Part shown: in pieces, positions 33,023 to 42,756 of the stretch
How positions within the stretch are numbered: the first letter of the stretch is position 1
Layout: the number at the start of each line of letters is the position of its first letter
Origin: Clostridia bacterium
GTDB taxonomy: Bacteria; Bacillota; Clostridia; Christensenellales; UBA1242
Assembly (NCBI GenBank): GCA_017452445.1
Contig: JAFTMH010000004.1
Location: 1-64,000 of the forward strand
DNA length: 64,000 nucleotides
Reading direction: 5' to 3'
Notes under the pieces: model-generated
The model's database searches: none
Seen by the model: the letters and a program-made list of their open reading frames with translations, nothing else
Told to the model about the DNA's origin: nothing
Translations under genes and position numbers: made by a program

Positions 33023-34213
33023 ATGATTGCACAATCTAACAGCATGAAAAAGGTGTTTGTTTCTCTTGTTTGCTGTTTTTTTGTTTATGTTTTTTGCTGT
33101 TCGGTCTTGGTGTCGTTTGGCAGAATAAATCAACTTGGAAGTGGCTTTTTGGTTGATTATAAAGATATAGAAATTGCAAATCAAAACAACACATTTGGTC
33201 GTTTAATCAATTTGAGCTTAAACAAAAAGCAATCGGAAGTCGGCAATCCAGATGAACAGTCGGCAGAAATTGTTTTTAAGCTGTTTGGGATTATACCTAT
33301 CAAAAAAGTTTCGGTCGAAATGGTTGATGATGCCGAATATTATGTTGGTGGCGTGCCTATTGGCATCGAAATTGATGCAAAAGGGGCGATTGTTGTAGGA
33401 AAAAGTGAAGGGTCGCAGTTTAATGCAGGGGATATTATTACGCAAATTGATGAAAAAGTAATAACAAATCTTGATGATTTGGAAAATGCTGTGCAGGAGT
33501 GCGACAGAGATGCAGAAGTTAAGTTTTTGCGAAAAAACAAAGAATTTAAAAAGATTGTAAAAACGCAAAAGGACGAAAATGGTAGATTGAAACTTGGCTT
33601 ATGGGTCAAAGATGATGTTTCTGGAGTGGGAACTTTGACCTATGTAAGCAAGAAAGATGGCAGTTATGGGGCGCTTGGGCATGCCATTGTTGATGCAAAT
33701 GGTGGCAATGTTGTGCCGGTTTCAAATGGGAAGGTTTATAAGTGTAGTTTGATGGGGATTAAAAAAGGTCAAAGAAATGAACCTGGTGAACTTAGATGTG
33801 CATTTTCTTCGCAAAAAGAGGACAAGGGTTCAATCACAAACAACACAAAATTTGGTATTTCAGGCGTTTTGGATAACGCTGATGATTTGATTGATCAAAA
33901 TCGTGTTGCAAAAATGGGTGGCAGATTGGGTGTCAAAATGGGCAAAGCTGTCATTGTTTCGAGTGTTAGTGGCATAAGAGAAGAATATGATATTGAGATC
34001 ATTAAGGCTAATTTTCAAAAATCTGCTGATGACAAAAGTATTGTTTTTAGGGTGAAAGACAAACGGCTGATTGATCTTACTGGTGGCATTGTGCAAGGTA
34101 TGAGTGGGTCGCCAATTTTGCAAGATGGAAAAATTGTTGGTGCTGTGACACATGTTTTTGTCAACGATCCAACCAAGGGATATGGGGTTTATGTTGATTG
34201 GATGAAAAGATAA
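33023..34213 (+). CDS. SpoIVB-type serine peptidase with PDZ domain (396 aa)
   Basis: Residues 8-30 form a membrane anchor or signal (KKVFVSLVCCFFVYVFCCSV). A PDZ domain follows (about 115-185; KSEGSQFNAGDIITQIDEK). The S55 peptidase domain has GVGTLTYVSKKDGSYGALGH with the catalytic His, then GIVQGMSGSPILQDGKIVGA with the catalytic Ser and VTHVFVNDPTKGYG. SpoIVB activates the mother-cell sigma-K pathway in spore formers; here no other sporulation gene is in the window. ATG 33023 or ATG 33044 may be the start; neither has a clear ribosome site. Confidence 0.88.
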   Translation: MIAQSNSMKKVFVSLVCCFFVYVFCCSVLVSFGRINQLGSGFLVDYKDIEIANQNNTFGRLINLSLNKKQSEVGNPDEQSAEIVFKLFGIIPIKKVSVEMVDDAEYYVGGVPIGIEIDAKGAIVVGKSEGSQFNAGDIITQIDEKVITNLDDLENAVQECDRDAEVKFLRKNKEFKKIVKTQKDENGRLKLGLWVKDDVSGVGTLTYVSKKDGSYGALGHAIVDANGGNVVPVSNGKVYKCSLMGIKKGQRNEPGELRCAFSSQKEDKGSITNNTKFGISGVLDNADDLIDQNRVAKMGGRLGVKMGKAVIVSSVSGIREEYDIEIIKANFQKSADDKSIVFRVKDKRLIDLTGGIVQGMSGSPILQDGKIVGAVTHVFVNDPTKGYGVYVDWMKR

Positions 34214-34217
34214 AAAA

Positions 34218-34267
34218 ATACTAGATATCGGGTAGTATGCTGTTGCATATCACACAATATCTAGTAT
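34218..34267. repeat. Palindromic intergenic repeat, copy c (best-defined)
   Basis: Perfect terminal inverted repeats ATACTAGATAT (34218-34228) and ATATCTAGTAT (34257-34267) enclose an inner AGTATGC-TGTT-GCATA hairpin; TATGCAG follows. It lies between converging genes and could also act as a terminator. Confidence 0.7.
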
Positions 34268-34285
34268 TATGCAGTATTATTCAAT

Positions 34286-35329
34286 CTATCTGTTGTCGTC
34301 GTAAATTTTGACAACATTTGCCACTGATTTGCGCATATCTTCGTTGATTGCTGCATAGTGTTTTTTGGTAGTGTTGACATCTTTGTGACCTAAAACATCG
34401 GCGACAATGTAAATGTCTTTTGTTTCTCTATACAAATTTGTGCCAAAAGTTGAGCGAAGTTTGTGTGGAGATATTTTTTTGAGAGGTGATCCCTCTTTTG
34501 CAAACTTTTTGACAAGATTTTCGACTGCTCTGGTGCAAATTCTTCTGTTTTGAAGGGAAACAAACATAGCATTTTCGTTTGGATCAAGGTCAAGAGTTTC
34601 TCTTTTTTTAAGCCAAAGTTGCATCGCATCATAAACTTCTCGTGAATAATACAAAATTGCTTGATTTCCACCTTTTCTTGTCACTTTGAAGGCATTTTGC
34701 GAAAAGTCAAAATCTTCGACATTGAGGCCAACAAGCTCTGAAATTCTTATGCCTGTGCCAAGAAAGAGTGTCACAATGGCATTGTCTCTTTCAAAAGTGT
34801 TTTTGTTATACTTCTTTTGTCTTTCACTGAAAGTGGTCGGATCAACGACAGCATCGAGCATTCGTGACACTTCGTCTTTTTCAAGGCGAATGATTTCTTT
34901 GGTGTGCAATTTTGGTGTTTGAATCTTGCTTGCAACATTTGAAGAAAGCATATCGTGGTTGAAAAGATATTTAAAAAAACTCCTCACGCTTGCGAGTTTT
35001 CGAGCCTTGCCTCTTTCGCTGTTTTTGATCATTTTGTCATCGTTTTGATAGTATGACAAATAAGAAAGAAAACTTTCGATGTTTCGTGCTTGAAGTCCGT
35101 CAAGGTCGGCAAGTGTGATTTGATCTTTTGGTTTTTTGATGACAAATTTTTCTAAGTATTCGAAAAATACGCACAAATCCATTGCATAATTGACCCTTGT
35201 AAGGGTGGAAGTGTTGTTTTCGATGCCTGTGAAATAGTCGTAACAAAACTCAGGAAGTGTTGAAAGGTAACTTCCTATTTTTTCGATGTTTTTTAAATCT
35301 CGAGTTTCGTAATACGACAATGTCTTCAT
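34286..35329 (-). CDS. Tyrosine recombinase, XerC/XerD family (347 aa)
   Basis: Site-specific recombinase. The N-terminal SAM-like domain (about 1-125) binds DNA; the catalytic domain has the first Arg in GTGIRISELVGLNVEDF, HKLRSTFGTNLY with His and Arg, and LGHKDVNTTKKHYA with His and the nucleophilic Tyr. Length is slightly above typical XerC/D (~300). It may be the chromosome dimer resolvase, since it is alone and not next to phage genes. The ATG at 35329 lies six bases after TATAAT (35336-35341, minus strand) with no ribosome site: probable leaderless mRNA. Confidence 0.87.
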   Translation of the reverse strand: MKTLSYYETRDLKNIEKIGSYLSTLPEFCYDYFTGIENNTSTLTRVNYAMDLCVFFEYLEKFVIKKPKDQITLADLDGLQARNIESFLSYLSYYQNDDKMIKNSERGKARKLASVRSFFKYLFNHDMLSSNVASKIQTPKLHTKEIIRLEKDEVSRMLDAVVDPTTFSERQKKYNKNTFERDNAIVTLFLGTGIRISELVGLNVEDFDFSQNAFKVTRKGGNQAILYYSREVYDAMQLWLKKRETLDLDPNENAMFVSLQNRRICTRAVENLVKKFAKEGSPLKKISPHKLRSTFGTNLYRETKDIYIVADVLGHKDVNTTKKHYAAINEDMRKSVANVVKIYDDNR

Positions 35330-35335
35330 AGTTGT

Positions 35336-35363
35336 ATTATAGCAAGTGGCAAACAAAAATCAA
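35336..35363 (-). promoter_or_regulatory. Promoter of the tyrosine recombinase
   Basis: On the minus strand TTGATT (35358-35363), 16-base spacer, TATAAT (35336-35341), then six bases to the ATG. Confidence 0.7.
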
Positions 35364-35405
35364 ACTTTTTAGACAAAATAAATCACAAATTGTGTGTCAT
35401 TATTG

Positions 35406-35434
35406 TTGCTTTTTATTTTTTATTATGCTAAAAT
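35406..35434 (+). promoter_or_regulatory. Promoter of trigger factor gene
   Basis: TTGCTT (35406-35411), 17-base spacer, TG-extended TAAAAT (35429-35434). A small CATAGT/ACTATG hairpin precedes the ribosome site. Confidence 0.65.
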
Positions 35435-35461
35435 CTCATAGTTAAACTATGGAGGTACAAA

Positions 35462-36712
35462 ATGTTTAATTTGAAGAAAGAAAATACAAAAGTTGAAATC
35501 GAATTGACGATTGATGGCGCTGAATGGGAAAAAGGCGTTCAAAAAATTTATGAATCATCAAAATCAAAATTCAATGTAGAAGGATTTAGAAAGGGAAAAG
35601 CACCAAGAAAAGTTATCGAAAAAACTTATGGTGGCAATGTTTTCTTTGAAGACACTGTTGAATATTTCGTAAACGAAACACTCAATGAAGTAATCAGCAA
35701 AAATCCAGAACTTGAACCAGTTGCTATGCCAACAACAAGATTTGAAAGCTTTACAGTTGAAGCTGGTCTTAAAATGAAGATTATGTTTGAAATCGTGCCA
35801 GAATTTAAGTTGTGCGAATATAAAGGACAAACTTTCAAAGTTCATGAAGCAAAGGTTACTGACCATGATATCGAACACACAATCCACCACTTGCTTGAAG
35901 ACAACGCAAAATTTGAAGTTGTTGAAAGAGAAATCAAAGATGGCGATGTTGCTGTGATTGACTTTACAGGTTATGTAGACGGAGTTGCTTTTGAAGGCGG
36001 CGCTGCTGAAGAATATCCACTTGAAATCGGATCTCACTCATTTATCGACACATTTGAAGACCAACTTGTTGGCAAGAAAGCTGGAGATGAAGTTGATGTC
36101 AATGTAACATTCCCAGAAAACTACCAAGCAGAAAACTTGGCAGGAAAACCAGCAGTTTTCAAAGTTGTTGTTAAAGAAGTAAAAGAAAAGGTTTTGCCAG
36201 AATTCAATGACAAATTTGTTGCCGATACGACAGAATTTGAAACAGTTGAAGAGTATAAAAAAGACTTGACTGCTCATATTCAAGATATGAAGAACAAACA
36301 ACAAGACAACGAAGTTGAATATGTTATTCGTGAATACCTTTTGAACAACACAAATGTTGAAATCCCAGAATCAATGGTTGAAAATGAAGTTAATGAAGAT
36401 GTAGAAAGAATGCGTCACGCATTGAGCCACTATGGTGTTACTCTTGAAGATTATCTTGCACAAACAGGATCAAACATTGATGACTATTTGAAAAATGCAA
36501 ATGAAAGAACATTGAAGATGATCAAAACTCGTTATGTTTACAGACAACTTCTTGCAGAAAACAACATTGATCTTACTGCAGAAGAAATCAAAGATGCAAC
36601 AAAAGGCATCTCTGACAGAAACGAAGTTTTGAAGATTGAAAACGAACTTATCCTTGCAAAACTTCACAAGTTCTTGAGAGAAAACAATACAATCGAAATC
36701 ATTAAAGAATAA
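35462..36712 (+). CDS. tig: Trigger factor, ribosome-bound chaperone (416 aa)
   Basis: Peptidyl-prolyl isomerase that meets nascent chains at the ribosome exit. The N-terminal ribosome-binding domain has the signature region FNVEGFRKGKAPRKVIEKTY; the FKBP domain (about 150-245) has DGDVAVIDFTGYVDGVAFEG and FPENYQAENLAGKPAVFKV; the long helical C-terminal arm domain completes it. ATG 35462 follows GGAGG. Followed by clpP and clpX in the standard order. Confidence 0.97.
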   Translation: MFNLKKENTKVEIELTIDGAEWEKGVQKIYESSKSKFNVEGFRKGKAPRKVIEKTYGGNVFFEDTVEYFVNETLNEVISKNPELEPVAMPTTRFESFTVEAGLKMKIMFEIVPEFKLCEYKGQTFKVHEAKVTDHDIEHTIHHLLEDNAKFEVVEREIKDGDVAVIDFTGYVDGVAFEGGAAEEYPLEIGSHSFIDTFEDQLVGKKAGDEVDVNVTFPENYQAENLAGKPAVFKVVVKEVKEKVLPEFNDKFVADTTEFETVEEYKKDLTAHIQDMKNKQQDNEVEYVIREYLLNNTNVEIPESMVENEVNEDVERMRHALSHYGVTLEDYLAQTGSNIDDYLKNANERTLKMIKTRYVYRQLLAENNIDLTAEEIKDATKGISDRNEVLKIENELILAKLHKFLRENNTIEIIKE

Positions 36713-36754
36713 TTTGCAAAGTTTGCATGATGCAGATTTTGAAGGAGGTTTATT

Positions 36755-37348
36755 ATGTTGATACCTATGGTTGTTGACCAAACTGGTGCAAACGAAAGAT
36801 CTTACGACATTTATTCAAGACTTTTGGAAGACAGAATTGTCTTCCTTTCGGGCGAGGTTAATGACAGCACAGCAAATGTTGTCATTGCCCAACTCATTTA
36901 TTTGGAAGGAAAAAATCCTGACAAAGATATCTATTTGTATATCAACAGTCCTGGTGGATCTGTGAGTGCCGGTATGGCAATTTATGACACTATGAATTAC
37001 ATTAAGTGCGATGTTTCGACAATCTGTGTTGGGCTTGCTGCTTCTATGGGGGCATTTTTGCTTTCAAGTGGCACAAAAGGCAAGAGATTTGCTTTGCCAA
37101 ACAGCGAAATTATGATTCATCAACCACTTGGTGGAGCTCAAGGTCAAGCGAGCGATATCGAAATTCAAGCAAATCACATGAAACACATCAAAGAAAAACT
37201 CAATCGCATTTTGAGCGAAAACACAGGAAAAGATATTTCTGTGATTGAAAAGGATACAGACAGAGACAACTATATGACAGCTGCACAAGCACAAGAATAT
37301 GGTTTGATTGATGAAGTGTTTGTTTCAAGAAAAGTTAAAAAAGATTAA
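36755..37348 (+). CDS. clpP: ClpP protease subunit (197 aa)
   Basis: Tetradecameric serine protease. Catalytic Ser97 in [18 protein letters not shown], His122 in [18 protein letters not shown], Asp in the [19 protein letters not shown] region. It pairs with ClpX encoded ten bases downstream. ATG 36755 follows AAGGAGG. Confidence 0.98.
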   Translation: MLIPMVVDQTGANERSYDIYSRLLEDRIVFLSGEVNDSTANVVIAQLIYLEGKNPDKDIYLYINSPGGSVSAGMAIYDTMNYIKCDVSTICVGLAASMGAFLLSSGTKGKRFALPNSEIMIHQPLGGAQGQASDIEIQANHMKHIKEKLNRILSENTGKDISVIEKDTDRDNYMTAAQAQEYGLIDEVFVSRKVKKD

Positions 37349-37357
37349 GGGGCTTAG

Positions 37358-38641
37358 ATGAAAGAAATTGATATGTGTGCTTGCAGTTTTTGTGGCAAAC
37401 CACAAAAGGCAGCAAAAAAACTTATTGCAAGTCCAAACGGCGACAGCTTTATCTGCGATGATTGCGTGAGAATTTGTGCAGACATCATCAAAGAAGAAAG
37501 CATGAAAGTCAAAGTGTTTAAGGATTTGATCATTCCATCTCCAAAAGAAATCAAAAACAGTTTGGATCACTATGTGATTGGTCAAGAACAAGCAAAAAAA
37601 GTGCTTTCTGTAGCAGTTTTTAATCACTATAAGAGAATCAATTACAACTATCACAACAAGATTGATGGAAAGAAAAACAAAGACGAACAAAACAAAAATG
37701 TTTTGGAACTTGAAAAAAGCAATGTTTTGATGATTGGACCAACAGGTTCGGGAAAAACTTTGCTTGTAAAAACTTTGGCAAGAGTTTTAGATGTCCCATT
37801 TGCCATTGCTGATGCAACAACATTGACCGAAGCAGGTTATGTTGGTGAAGATGTCGAAAATGTGCTTTTGAAACTTATTCAAAATGCAGATTATGACATC
37901 GAAAAGGCGCAAAGAGGCATCATTTATATTGACGAAATCGACAAACTTGCAAGAAAGGGCGAAAATCGTTCGCTTACAAGAGATGTTGGTGGTGAAGGTG
38001 TGCAACAAGCACTTCTCAAAATCATTGAAAGCACAGTTGCAAGTGTTCCACCTCAAGGTGGCAGAAAACACCCTCAACAAGAAATGCTTCAAATCGACAC
38101 AACAAACATTTTGTTTATTTGTGGAGGTGCTTTTGTTGGACTTGAAGATGTTGTAAACAAGAGATTGTCTACTGCTTCGCTTGGATTTAACGCAAACATC
38201 AAAAACTCTAGCGAAAAGAAGAAAATCAACTTCAACACTGATGTTCAACCAGACGATTTGATCAAGTTTGGGTTGATCCCAGAATTTGTTGGCAGATTGC
38301 CGATTGTGACAGGACTTGATGACCTTGATCAAAAAGCATTGCAACGCATTTTGGTTGAACCAAGAAATTCGCTTATCAAACAATATAAGCAAATGTTTAA
38401 GATTGATGGGTTTGATCTTGAATTTGAAGATGATGCAATTGCATTTATCTCTCAACAAGCAATTGACCTTAAAACAGGCGCAAGAGGCATCAGAACAATT
38501 ATGGAAAACAAGATGCTCGAACTTATGTTTGATTTGCCAGATCCAAAAGTTTATGGAAAAATCATTGTGACTCGTGATTTCTTTGCAAATGGTGGCGAAC
38601 CTATCTTGATAAAGAAAGAAGACGAGGTGCAAGCAGTTTAG
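37358..38641 (+). CDS. clpX: ClpX unfoldase, ATPase partner of ClpP (427 aa)
   Basis: The N-terminal C4 zinc finger [15 protein letters not shown]...CDDC binds substrates and adaptors. Walker [11 protein letters not shown] and Walker [13 protein letters not shown], with the ClpP-contacting LGF loop in [11 protein letters not shown] and the sensor region [20 protein letters not shown]. Start ATG 37358; only a weak ribosome site (AAGGGGC) precedes it, so coupling to clpP is likely. Confidence 0.98.
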   Translation: MKEIDMCACSFCGKPQKAAKKLIASPNGDSFICDDCVRICADIIKEESMKVKVFKDLIIPSPKEIKNSLDHYVIGQEQAKKVLSVAVFNHYKRINYNYHNKIDGKKNKDEQNKNVLELEKSNVLMIGPTGSGKTLLVKTLARVLDVPFAIADATTLTEAGYVGEDVENVLLKLIQNADYDIEKAQRGIIYIDEIDKLARKGENRSLTRDVGGEGVQQALLKIIESTVASVPPQGGRKHPQQEMLQIDTTNILFICGGAFVGLEDVVNKRLSTASLGFNANIKNSSEKKKINFNTDVQPDDLIKFGLIPEFVGRLPIVTGLDDLDQKALQRILVEPRNSLIKQYKQMFKIDGFDLEFEDDAIAFISQQAIDLKTGARGIRTIMENKMLELMFDLPDPKVYGKIIVTRDFFANGGEPILIKKEDEVQAV

Positions 38642-38726
38642 AAATTTGTCGATTTATGAAAATTGAAGACAAAAAGTCCGGGTATATATAAAATATATAT
38701 TTCAAAAAGTTGACAAAGAAAATTGA

Positions 38727-38768
38727 AATAAGGTAAACTATTTTTGTAATGGTTTGCCTTATTTTTTT
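38727..38768 (+). terminator. Terminator after tig-clpP-clpX
   Basis: AATAAGGTAAAC (38727-38738) pairs with GTTTGCCTTATT (38752-38763), then seven T. A TTGACA at 38710-38715 lies just before it. Confidence 0.85.
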
Positions 38769-38809
38769 CGTCAAATGGCAAAACATTCACTAAAAAAGGG
38801 GAAATAGCA

Positions 38810-40393
38810 ATGGGAAATATGATTTTGAGTGTCTCTCCTGCTATCGTATCTGTTATATCAGTCGTTTTGTTCATTGTTGGACTTGGCGCTGGATTTTTGA
38901 TATTTAAGGTTTATACAAGCAAAAAACTCGACAAAAACAAATCAAATGCTATCAAAATTATTGAAGATGCGTATGCAGAAGCAAAGACAATAAAGAAAGA
39001 AGCAATTATCGAAAGCAAAGAAGAAGCGCAAAAACTTAAAGAAGCTGTTGAGCAAGAAGTTAAAGAGCGCAGAAACGAAGCAGTAAAAATTGAAGAAAGA
39101 TTGAACCAAAGAGAAGAATACATCGAGAAAAAAGAGCAAGCTGTTGACAAAAAGAGTGAGCAACTTGATGAAGAAAAGAAAGGCATTGCCGAACTTAAAG
39201 AATCTTTGGAAAAAGTTAAGCACGAACAAGAAGAAGTTAAGCAACAAATTTTGGCAGAACTCGAAAAAACTGCTCAACTTTCAAAGCAAGAAGCAAAAGA
39301 TTTGCTTGTTGCAAACATGAGAAATGAAGCTTGCAAAGAAGCTGCATCTATCGTGAAAAAGATTGAAGATGATGCACGAGAAGAAGGCGAAAAGAAAGCT
39401 CGTGAAATCATTGGACAAGCACTTCAAAGATGTGCAACAGAAACTGTAAGCGAAATGACCGTTTCAGTTGTTTCTCTTCCAAATGACGAAATGAAGGGAA
39501 GAATTATCGGTCGTGAAGGCAGAAACATCAGAGCGATTGAAGCAGCAACTGGTGTAGAACTTATTGTTGACGACACACCAGAAACAATCACTGTGTCTGG
39601 ATTTGATCCAATAAGAAGAGAAGTTGCAAGAAGATCACTCGAAAAATTGATTTCTGATGGAAGAATTCATCCAACAAGAATTGAAGAAATTGTAGAAAAA
39701 ATGCAAACAGAAGTTGAAAAAATCTGCAAAGAGGCAGGGGACAACGCTTGCAGCGAAACAGGTATTTTCAATTTGAACGCCGAACTTGTAAGAACTTTGG
39801 GCAAATTGAAGTTTAGAACAAGTTATGGTCAAAATGTTTTGAAACATTCTATCGAAACATCAATTATCGCTGGACTTTTGGCTAGCGAAATGGGAGCAAA
39901 TGTTAAAATCGCAAAAAGAGGTGGTTTGCTCCACGACATCGGCAAGGCTCTTGACCACGAATTGGAAGGCACTCATGTGCAAATTGGTGTCGAACTTGCT
40001 AAGAAGTGTGGCGAAAGCGAAGCAGTGATCCACTGTATTGAAGCTCACCACTTTAATGTAGAATTTAAAACTATTGAAGCTGTGATTGTTCAGGTTGCCG
40101 ATGCGATTTCAAGCTCTAGACCTGGTGCAAGAAGAGACTCGTTTGAAAACTATATCAAGAGATTGCAACAACTTGAAGAAATTGCAAACGGATTTAAGGG
40201 TGTTGACAAGTCTTTTGCTGTGCAAGCAGGAAGAGAAGTGAGAATTATTGTTAGACCTGATCAAATTTCTGACAGCGAAGCAATGTTTATGGCAAAGGAA
40301 ATTGCATCAAAGATTGAAAACGAAATGCAATATCCTGGTCAAATCAAAGTTAATGTAATCAGAGAAAGCAGATATACTGAAACTGCTAAATAA
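38810..40393 (+). CDS. rny: Ribonuclease Y (527 aa)
   Basis: Membrane-anchored endoribonuclease starting mRNA decay. N-terminal membrane helix (about 10-32), a long charged coiled coil (about 40-200), KH domain GRIIGREGRNIRAIEAATG and HD domain RGGLLHDIGKALDHELEGTH. Ends with the standard RNase Y C-terminus. ATG 38810 follows AAGGGGA. Two small membrane proteins are transcribed behind it. Confidence 0.96.
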   Translation: MGNMILSVSPAIVSVISVVLFIVGLGAGFLIFKVYTSKKLDKNKSNAIKIIEDAYAEAKTIKKEAIIESKEEAQKLKEAVEQEVKERRNEAVKIEERLNQREEYIEKKEQAVDKKSEQLDEEKKGIAELKESLEKVKHEQEEVKQQILAELEKTAQLSKQEAKDLLVANMRNEACKEAASIVKKIEDDAREEGEKKAREIIGQALQRCATETVSEMTVSVVSLPNDEMKGRIIGREGRNIRAIEAATGVELIVDDTPETITVSGFDPIRREVARRSLEKLISDGRIHPTRIEEIVEKMQTEVEKICKEAGDNACSETGIFNLNAELVRTLGKLKFRTSYGQNVLKHSIETSIIAGLLASEMGANVKIAKRGGLLHDIGKALDHELEGTHVQIGVELAKKCGESEAVIHCIEAHHFNVEFKTIEAVIVQVADAISSSRPGARRDSFENYIKRLQQLEEIANGFKGVDKSFAVQAGREVRIIVRPDQISDSEAMFMAKEIASKIENEMQYPGQIKVNVIRESRYTETAK

Positions 40394-40404
40394 GGAGAGA
40401 TTAA

Positions 40405-40713
40405 ATGCCTCAAAAGAAAAAATCTACAACAACAAAAACAACCAGGACTTGGTCTCAGACAAAGATTTTGGACTGTTTGGCTTATTTTGCAATTGTGTTT
40501 ATCGCAATCGCACTTATTTTAAGATTGGCTCTCAAACAATATGCTCCAAGTGTTTCTAGTGCCTTTGGTGCAATCGGCGAATGTTTGGCTTATTGCATCT
40601 GCATTTGGCTTGGTTTTTATTGGGCAAGAAGAAAACAAAACATCTGGTGGACAGTCGGTTGGATTGTTGCAACAGTTGTGATTGTTGTTGTTTACATTTT
40701 CAATGTAATTTAA
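40405..40713 (+). CDS. Small membrane protein behind RNase Y (102 aa)
   Basis: Lys/Thr-rich N-terminus (PQKKKSTTTKTTRTW), then three membrane helices (LAYFAIVFIAIALILRLAL; about 55-75; WIVATVVIVVVYIFNVI). ATG 40405 follows AAGGAGAG, 11 bases after rny. No family recognised; its place suggests a partner or membrane-linked gene of the rny operon. Confidence 0.65.
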   Translation: MPQKKKSTTTKTTRTWSQTKILDCLAYFAIVFIAIALILRLALKQYAPSVSSAFGAIGECLAYCICIWLGFYWARRKQNIWWTVGWIVATVVIVVVYIFNVI

Positions 40714-40725
40714 TTGGGAGAATAG

Positions 40726-41097
40726 ATGTCTTATATTGTTTCAATTGTTGCCGTTGTTTTGGCGGCATTGTTTGCTGTGCTTGGCAAATGGTGGGGTGGC
40801 TTTGCATACTTTGTGCTTGCCATTCTCCTTTTGTTGTCTATTTTCTGGTCGGTTTGGCTTATTTTGAAGTATCGCACAGATTTCAAGAAAGAAACTGAAG
40901 AAAAATATCGACTTTACAAAGCAAGACAAATCAACAAGTTGCAAATCAGCGAAGCTATGTATATGCAAAACGAAGCAACTTATAAAAAAGACTTCAAAAG
41001 AAAAACTTTCAAAGACAGATTTATCAAGTGGTCATGCATTGCTTTTGCAATTGCATGTGCAATTTTGTTTTTGCTTGGAATCATTCTTTACAAATAA
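40726..41097 (+). CDS. Membrane protein of unknown function (123 aa)
   Basis: Two N-terminal membrane helices (about 1-20 and 25-47), a charged helical middle region (RTDFKKETEEKYRLYKARQI and following residues) and a third helix at the C-terminus (IAFAIACAILFLLGIILYK). Twelve bases behind the preceding membrane gene, with GGGAGA as ribosome site, and followed by a terminator. No known family. Confidence 0.65.
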   Translation: MSYIVSIVAVVLAALFAVLGKWWGGFAYFVLAILLLLSIFWSVWLILKYRTDFKKETEEKYRLYKARQINKLQISEAMYMQNEATYKKDFKRKTFKDRFIKWSCIAFAIACAILFLLGIILYK

Positions 41098-41121
41098 ACA
41101 GGTTGAAACACCTGTTTTTTT
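41096..41121 (+). terminator. Terminator of rny operon
   Basis: AAACAGGT / ACCTGTTT hairpin with seven T. Confidence 0.88.
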
Positions 41122-41141
41122 GTTGCAAAGTGCCAAATTGG

Positions 41142-41170
41142 TTGTGATTTTTGGCTGGGTTTGGTATACT
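41142..41170 (+). promoter_or_regulatory. Promoter of comM-dprA-topA
   Basis: TTGTGA (41142-41147), 17-base spacer, TATACT (41165-41170). Confidence 0.65.
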
Positions 41171-41199
41171 TTTTGATATATTGTTTTAGGAGAAAAGTT

Positions 41200-42741
41200 A
41201 TGTTGTCAAAGGTGAAAAGTTTTGGGCTTAACGGCATTGAAGGTTTTTTGACTGAAATAGAAACCGACATTGTTGGTGGCGTGCCACACTTTGAGATTGT
41301 TGGACTTGGGGACACTGCTGTCAAAGAATCGAAAGAAAGAGTCAAAAGTGCAATCAGAAACTCTGGATTTGATTATCCATCAAAGCATTATACAATCAAT
41401 CTTGCACCAGCAGATGTCAAAAAAGAAGGGCCATTGTATGATTTGGGCATTGCTGTTGGCATTTTGGCTGCAACCGAACAATTGGCAACAAAAACTTACA
41501 AAGATTTTGTGTTTGTTGGCGAACTTTCTCTTGATGGAAGCATCAAAAAGGTAAAAGGTGTTTTGCCAATCCTTATCAGTGCTAGAAGTATGGGTTACAC
41601 CAAATTTGTTTTGCCTGAAGAAAACGCCGAAGAGGCCAAGTTTATTGCTGGCATGGAAATATATTCGTTTTCGCATCTTGCAGCCGTTGTAGGGTTCTTA
41701 AATGGCGAAGAAGAGACAAAATCTTTGCCACTTGAAGCAAAAACTTTTGAAGAAGTTGCAAAAGAAAACCAAAACAAACTTGATTTTGAAAATGTTAAAG
41801 GTCAAGCGATGGCAAAAAGAGCCCTTGAAATCGCTGCGGCAGGGGGACATAATGTGCTCATGATTGGCCCTCCGGGTAGTGGCAAGAGCATGCTTGCAAA
41901 GTGTTTTTCTGGCATTTTGCCTGATTTGACTTTTGAAGAAGCATTGGAAGTGACAAAAATCCATTCTGTGGCAGGCGAACTTGACCTTAAACAAGGCATC
42001 ATCACAAACAGGCCTTTCAGAACACCACATCACACAGCCACAGTTGTCAGTTTGACAGGTGGTGGCAGTCACAGCAAACCTGGTGAAGTGAGTTTGGCAC
42101 ACAATGGGGTGCTTTATTTGGACGAATTTCCTGAATATTCTCGCAACATGATCGAAACTTTGCGACAACCACTTGAAGATGGAAGCATAACAGTTGCCAG
42201 AGCCATGCAAACTGTGACATATCCATCATCATTTACACTTATTGCAAGCATGAATCCATGTCCTTGTGGTAATTATGGTGCCAAAGACAGAGAGTGCAAG
42301 TGTTCGCCAGCGCAAATTCACAAATATTTGTCAAAGATTTCTGGTCCTATTATGGATAGAATTGACATTCATGTCGAAGTTGACAATATTGCTTACAGCG
42401 ATTTGCACAAGGACAGCAAAGAAGAAAGCAGTGCTTCAATAAAACAAAGGGTTGATAAGGCAAGAAAGGTGCAACTTGAGAGATTTAAAAATTCAAAAAC
42501 TTTCTCAAACTCAAAAATGACTGTGCCACAAACAAAGAAGTTTTGTGTTTTGTCAAATGAGTGTCAGTCGTTGATGGAACAAGCGTTTTCAAACCTCAAA
42601 CTTTCGGCAAGAGCACATGATCGCATTTTGAAGGTGGCACGCACGATTGCCGATTTGGAAGGAGAGGAAGAAATTTTGCCTCAACATTTGGCAGAAGCAA
42701 TCTCTTACAGGGGATTGGACAGAAAATATTGGAGCATTTGA
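41200..42741 (+). CDS. YifB/ComM family AAA ATPase (513 aa)
   Basis: Mg-chelatase-like ATPase; ComM promotes branch migration during natural transformation in some bacteria. The N-terminal Lon-like domain has GVPHFEIVGLGDTAVKESKE. The ATPase has Walker A GPPGSGKSMLAKCF and Walker B YLDEFPEYSRNMI, followed by a Cys-rich CPCGNYGAKDRECKCS loop. ATG 41200 follows AGGAG; the frame is open further up but overlaps the promoter. Adjacent dprA supports a DNA-uptake link. Confidence 0.92.
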   Translation: MLSKVKSFGLNGIEGFLTEIETDIVGGVPHFEIVGLGDTAVKESKERVKSAIRNSGFDYPSKHYTINLAPADVKKEGPLYDLGIAVGILAATEQLATKTYKDFVFVGELSLDGSIKKVKGVLPILISARSMGYTKFVLPEENAEEAKFIAGMEIYSFSHLAAVVGFLNGEEETKSLPLEAKTFEEVAKENQNKLDFENVKGQAMAKRALEIAAAGGHNVLMIGPPGSGKSMLAKCFSGILPDLTFEEALEVTKIHSVAGELDLKQGIITNRPFRTPHHTATVVSLTGGGSHSKPGEVSLAHNGVLYLDEFPEYSRNMIETLRQPLEDGSITVARAMQTVTYPSSFTLIASMNPCPCGNYGAKDRECKCSPAQIHKYLSKISGPIMDRIDIHVEVDNIAYSDLHKDSKEESSASIKQRVDKARKVQLERFKNSKTFSNSKMTVPQTKKFCVLSNECQSLMEQAFSNLKLSARAHDRILKVARTIADLEGEEEILPQHLAEAISYRGLDRKYWSI

Positions 42742-42756
42742 TAGGAGAAAAACAAA

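Noticed and set aside
38710..38738. TTGACA with a possible TAAACT as rny promoter
   Set aside because: The supposed -10 lies inside the left arm of a strong terminator, so the match is probably chance, although an attenuated promoter cannot be excluded.
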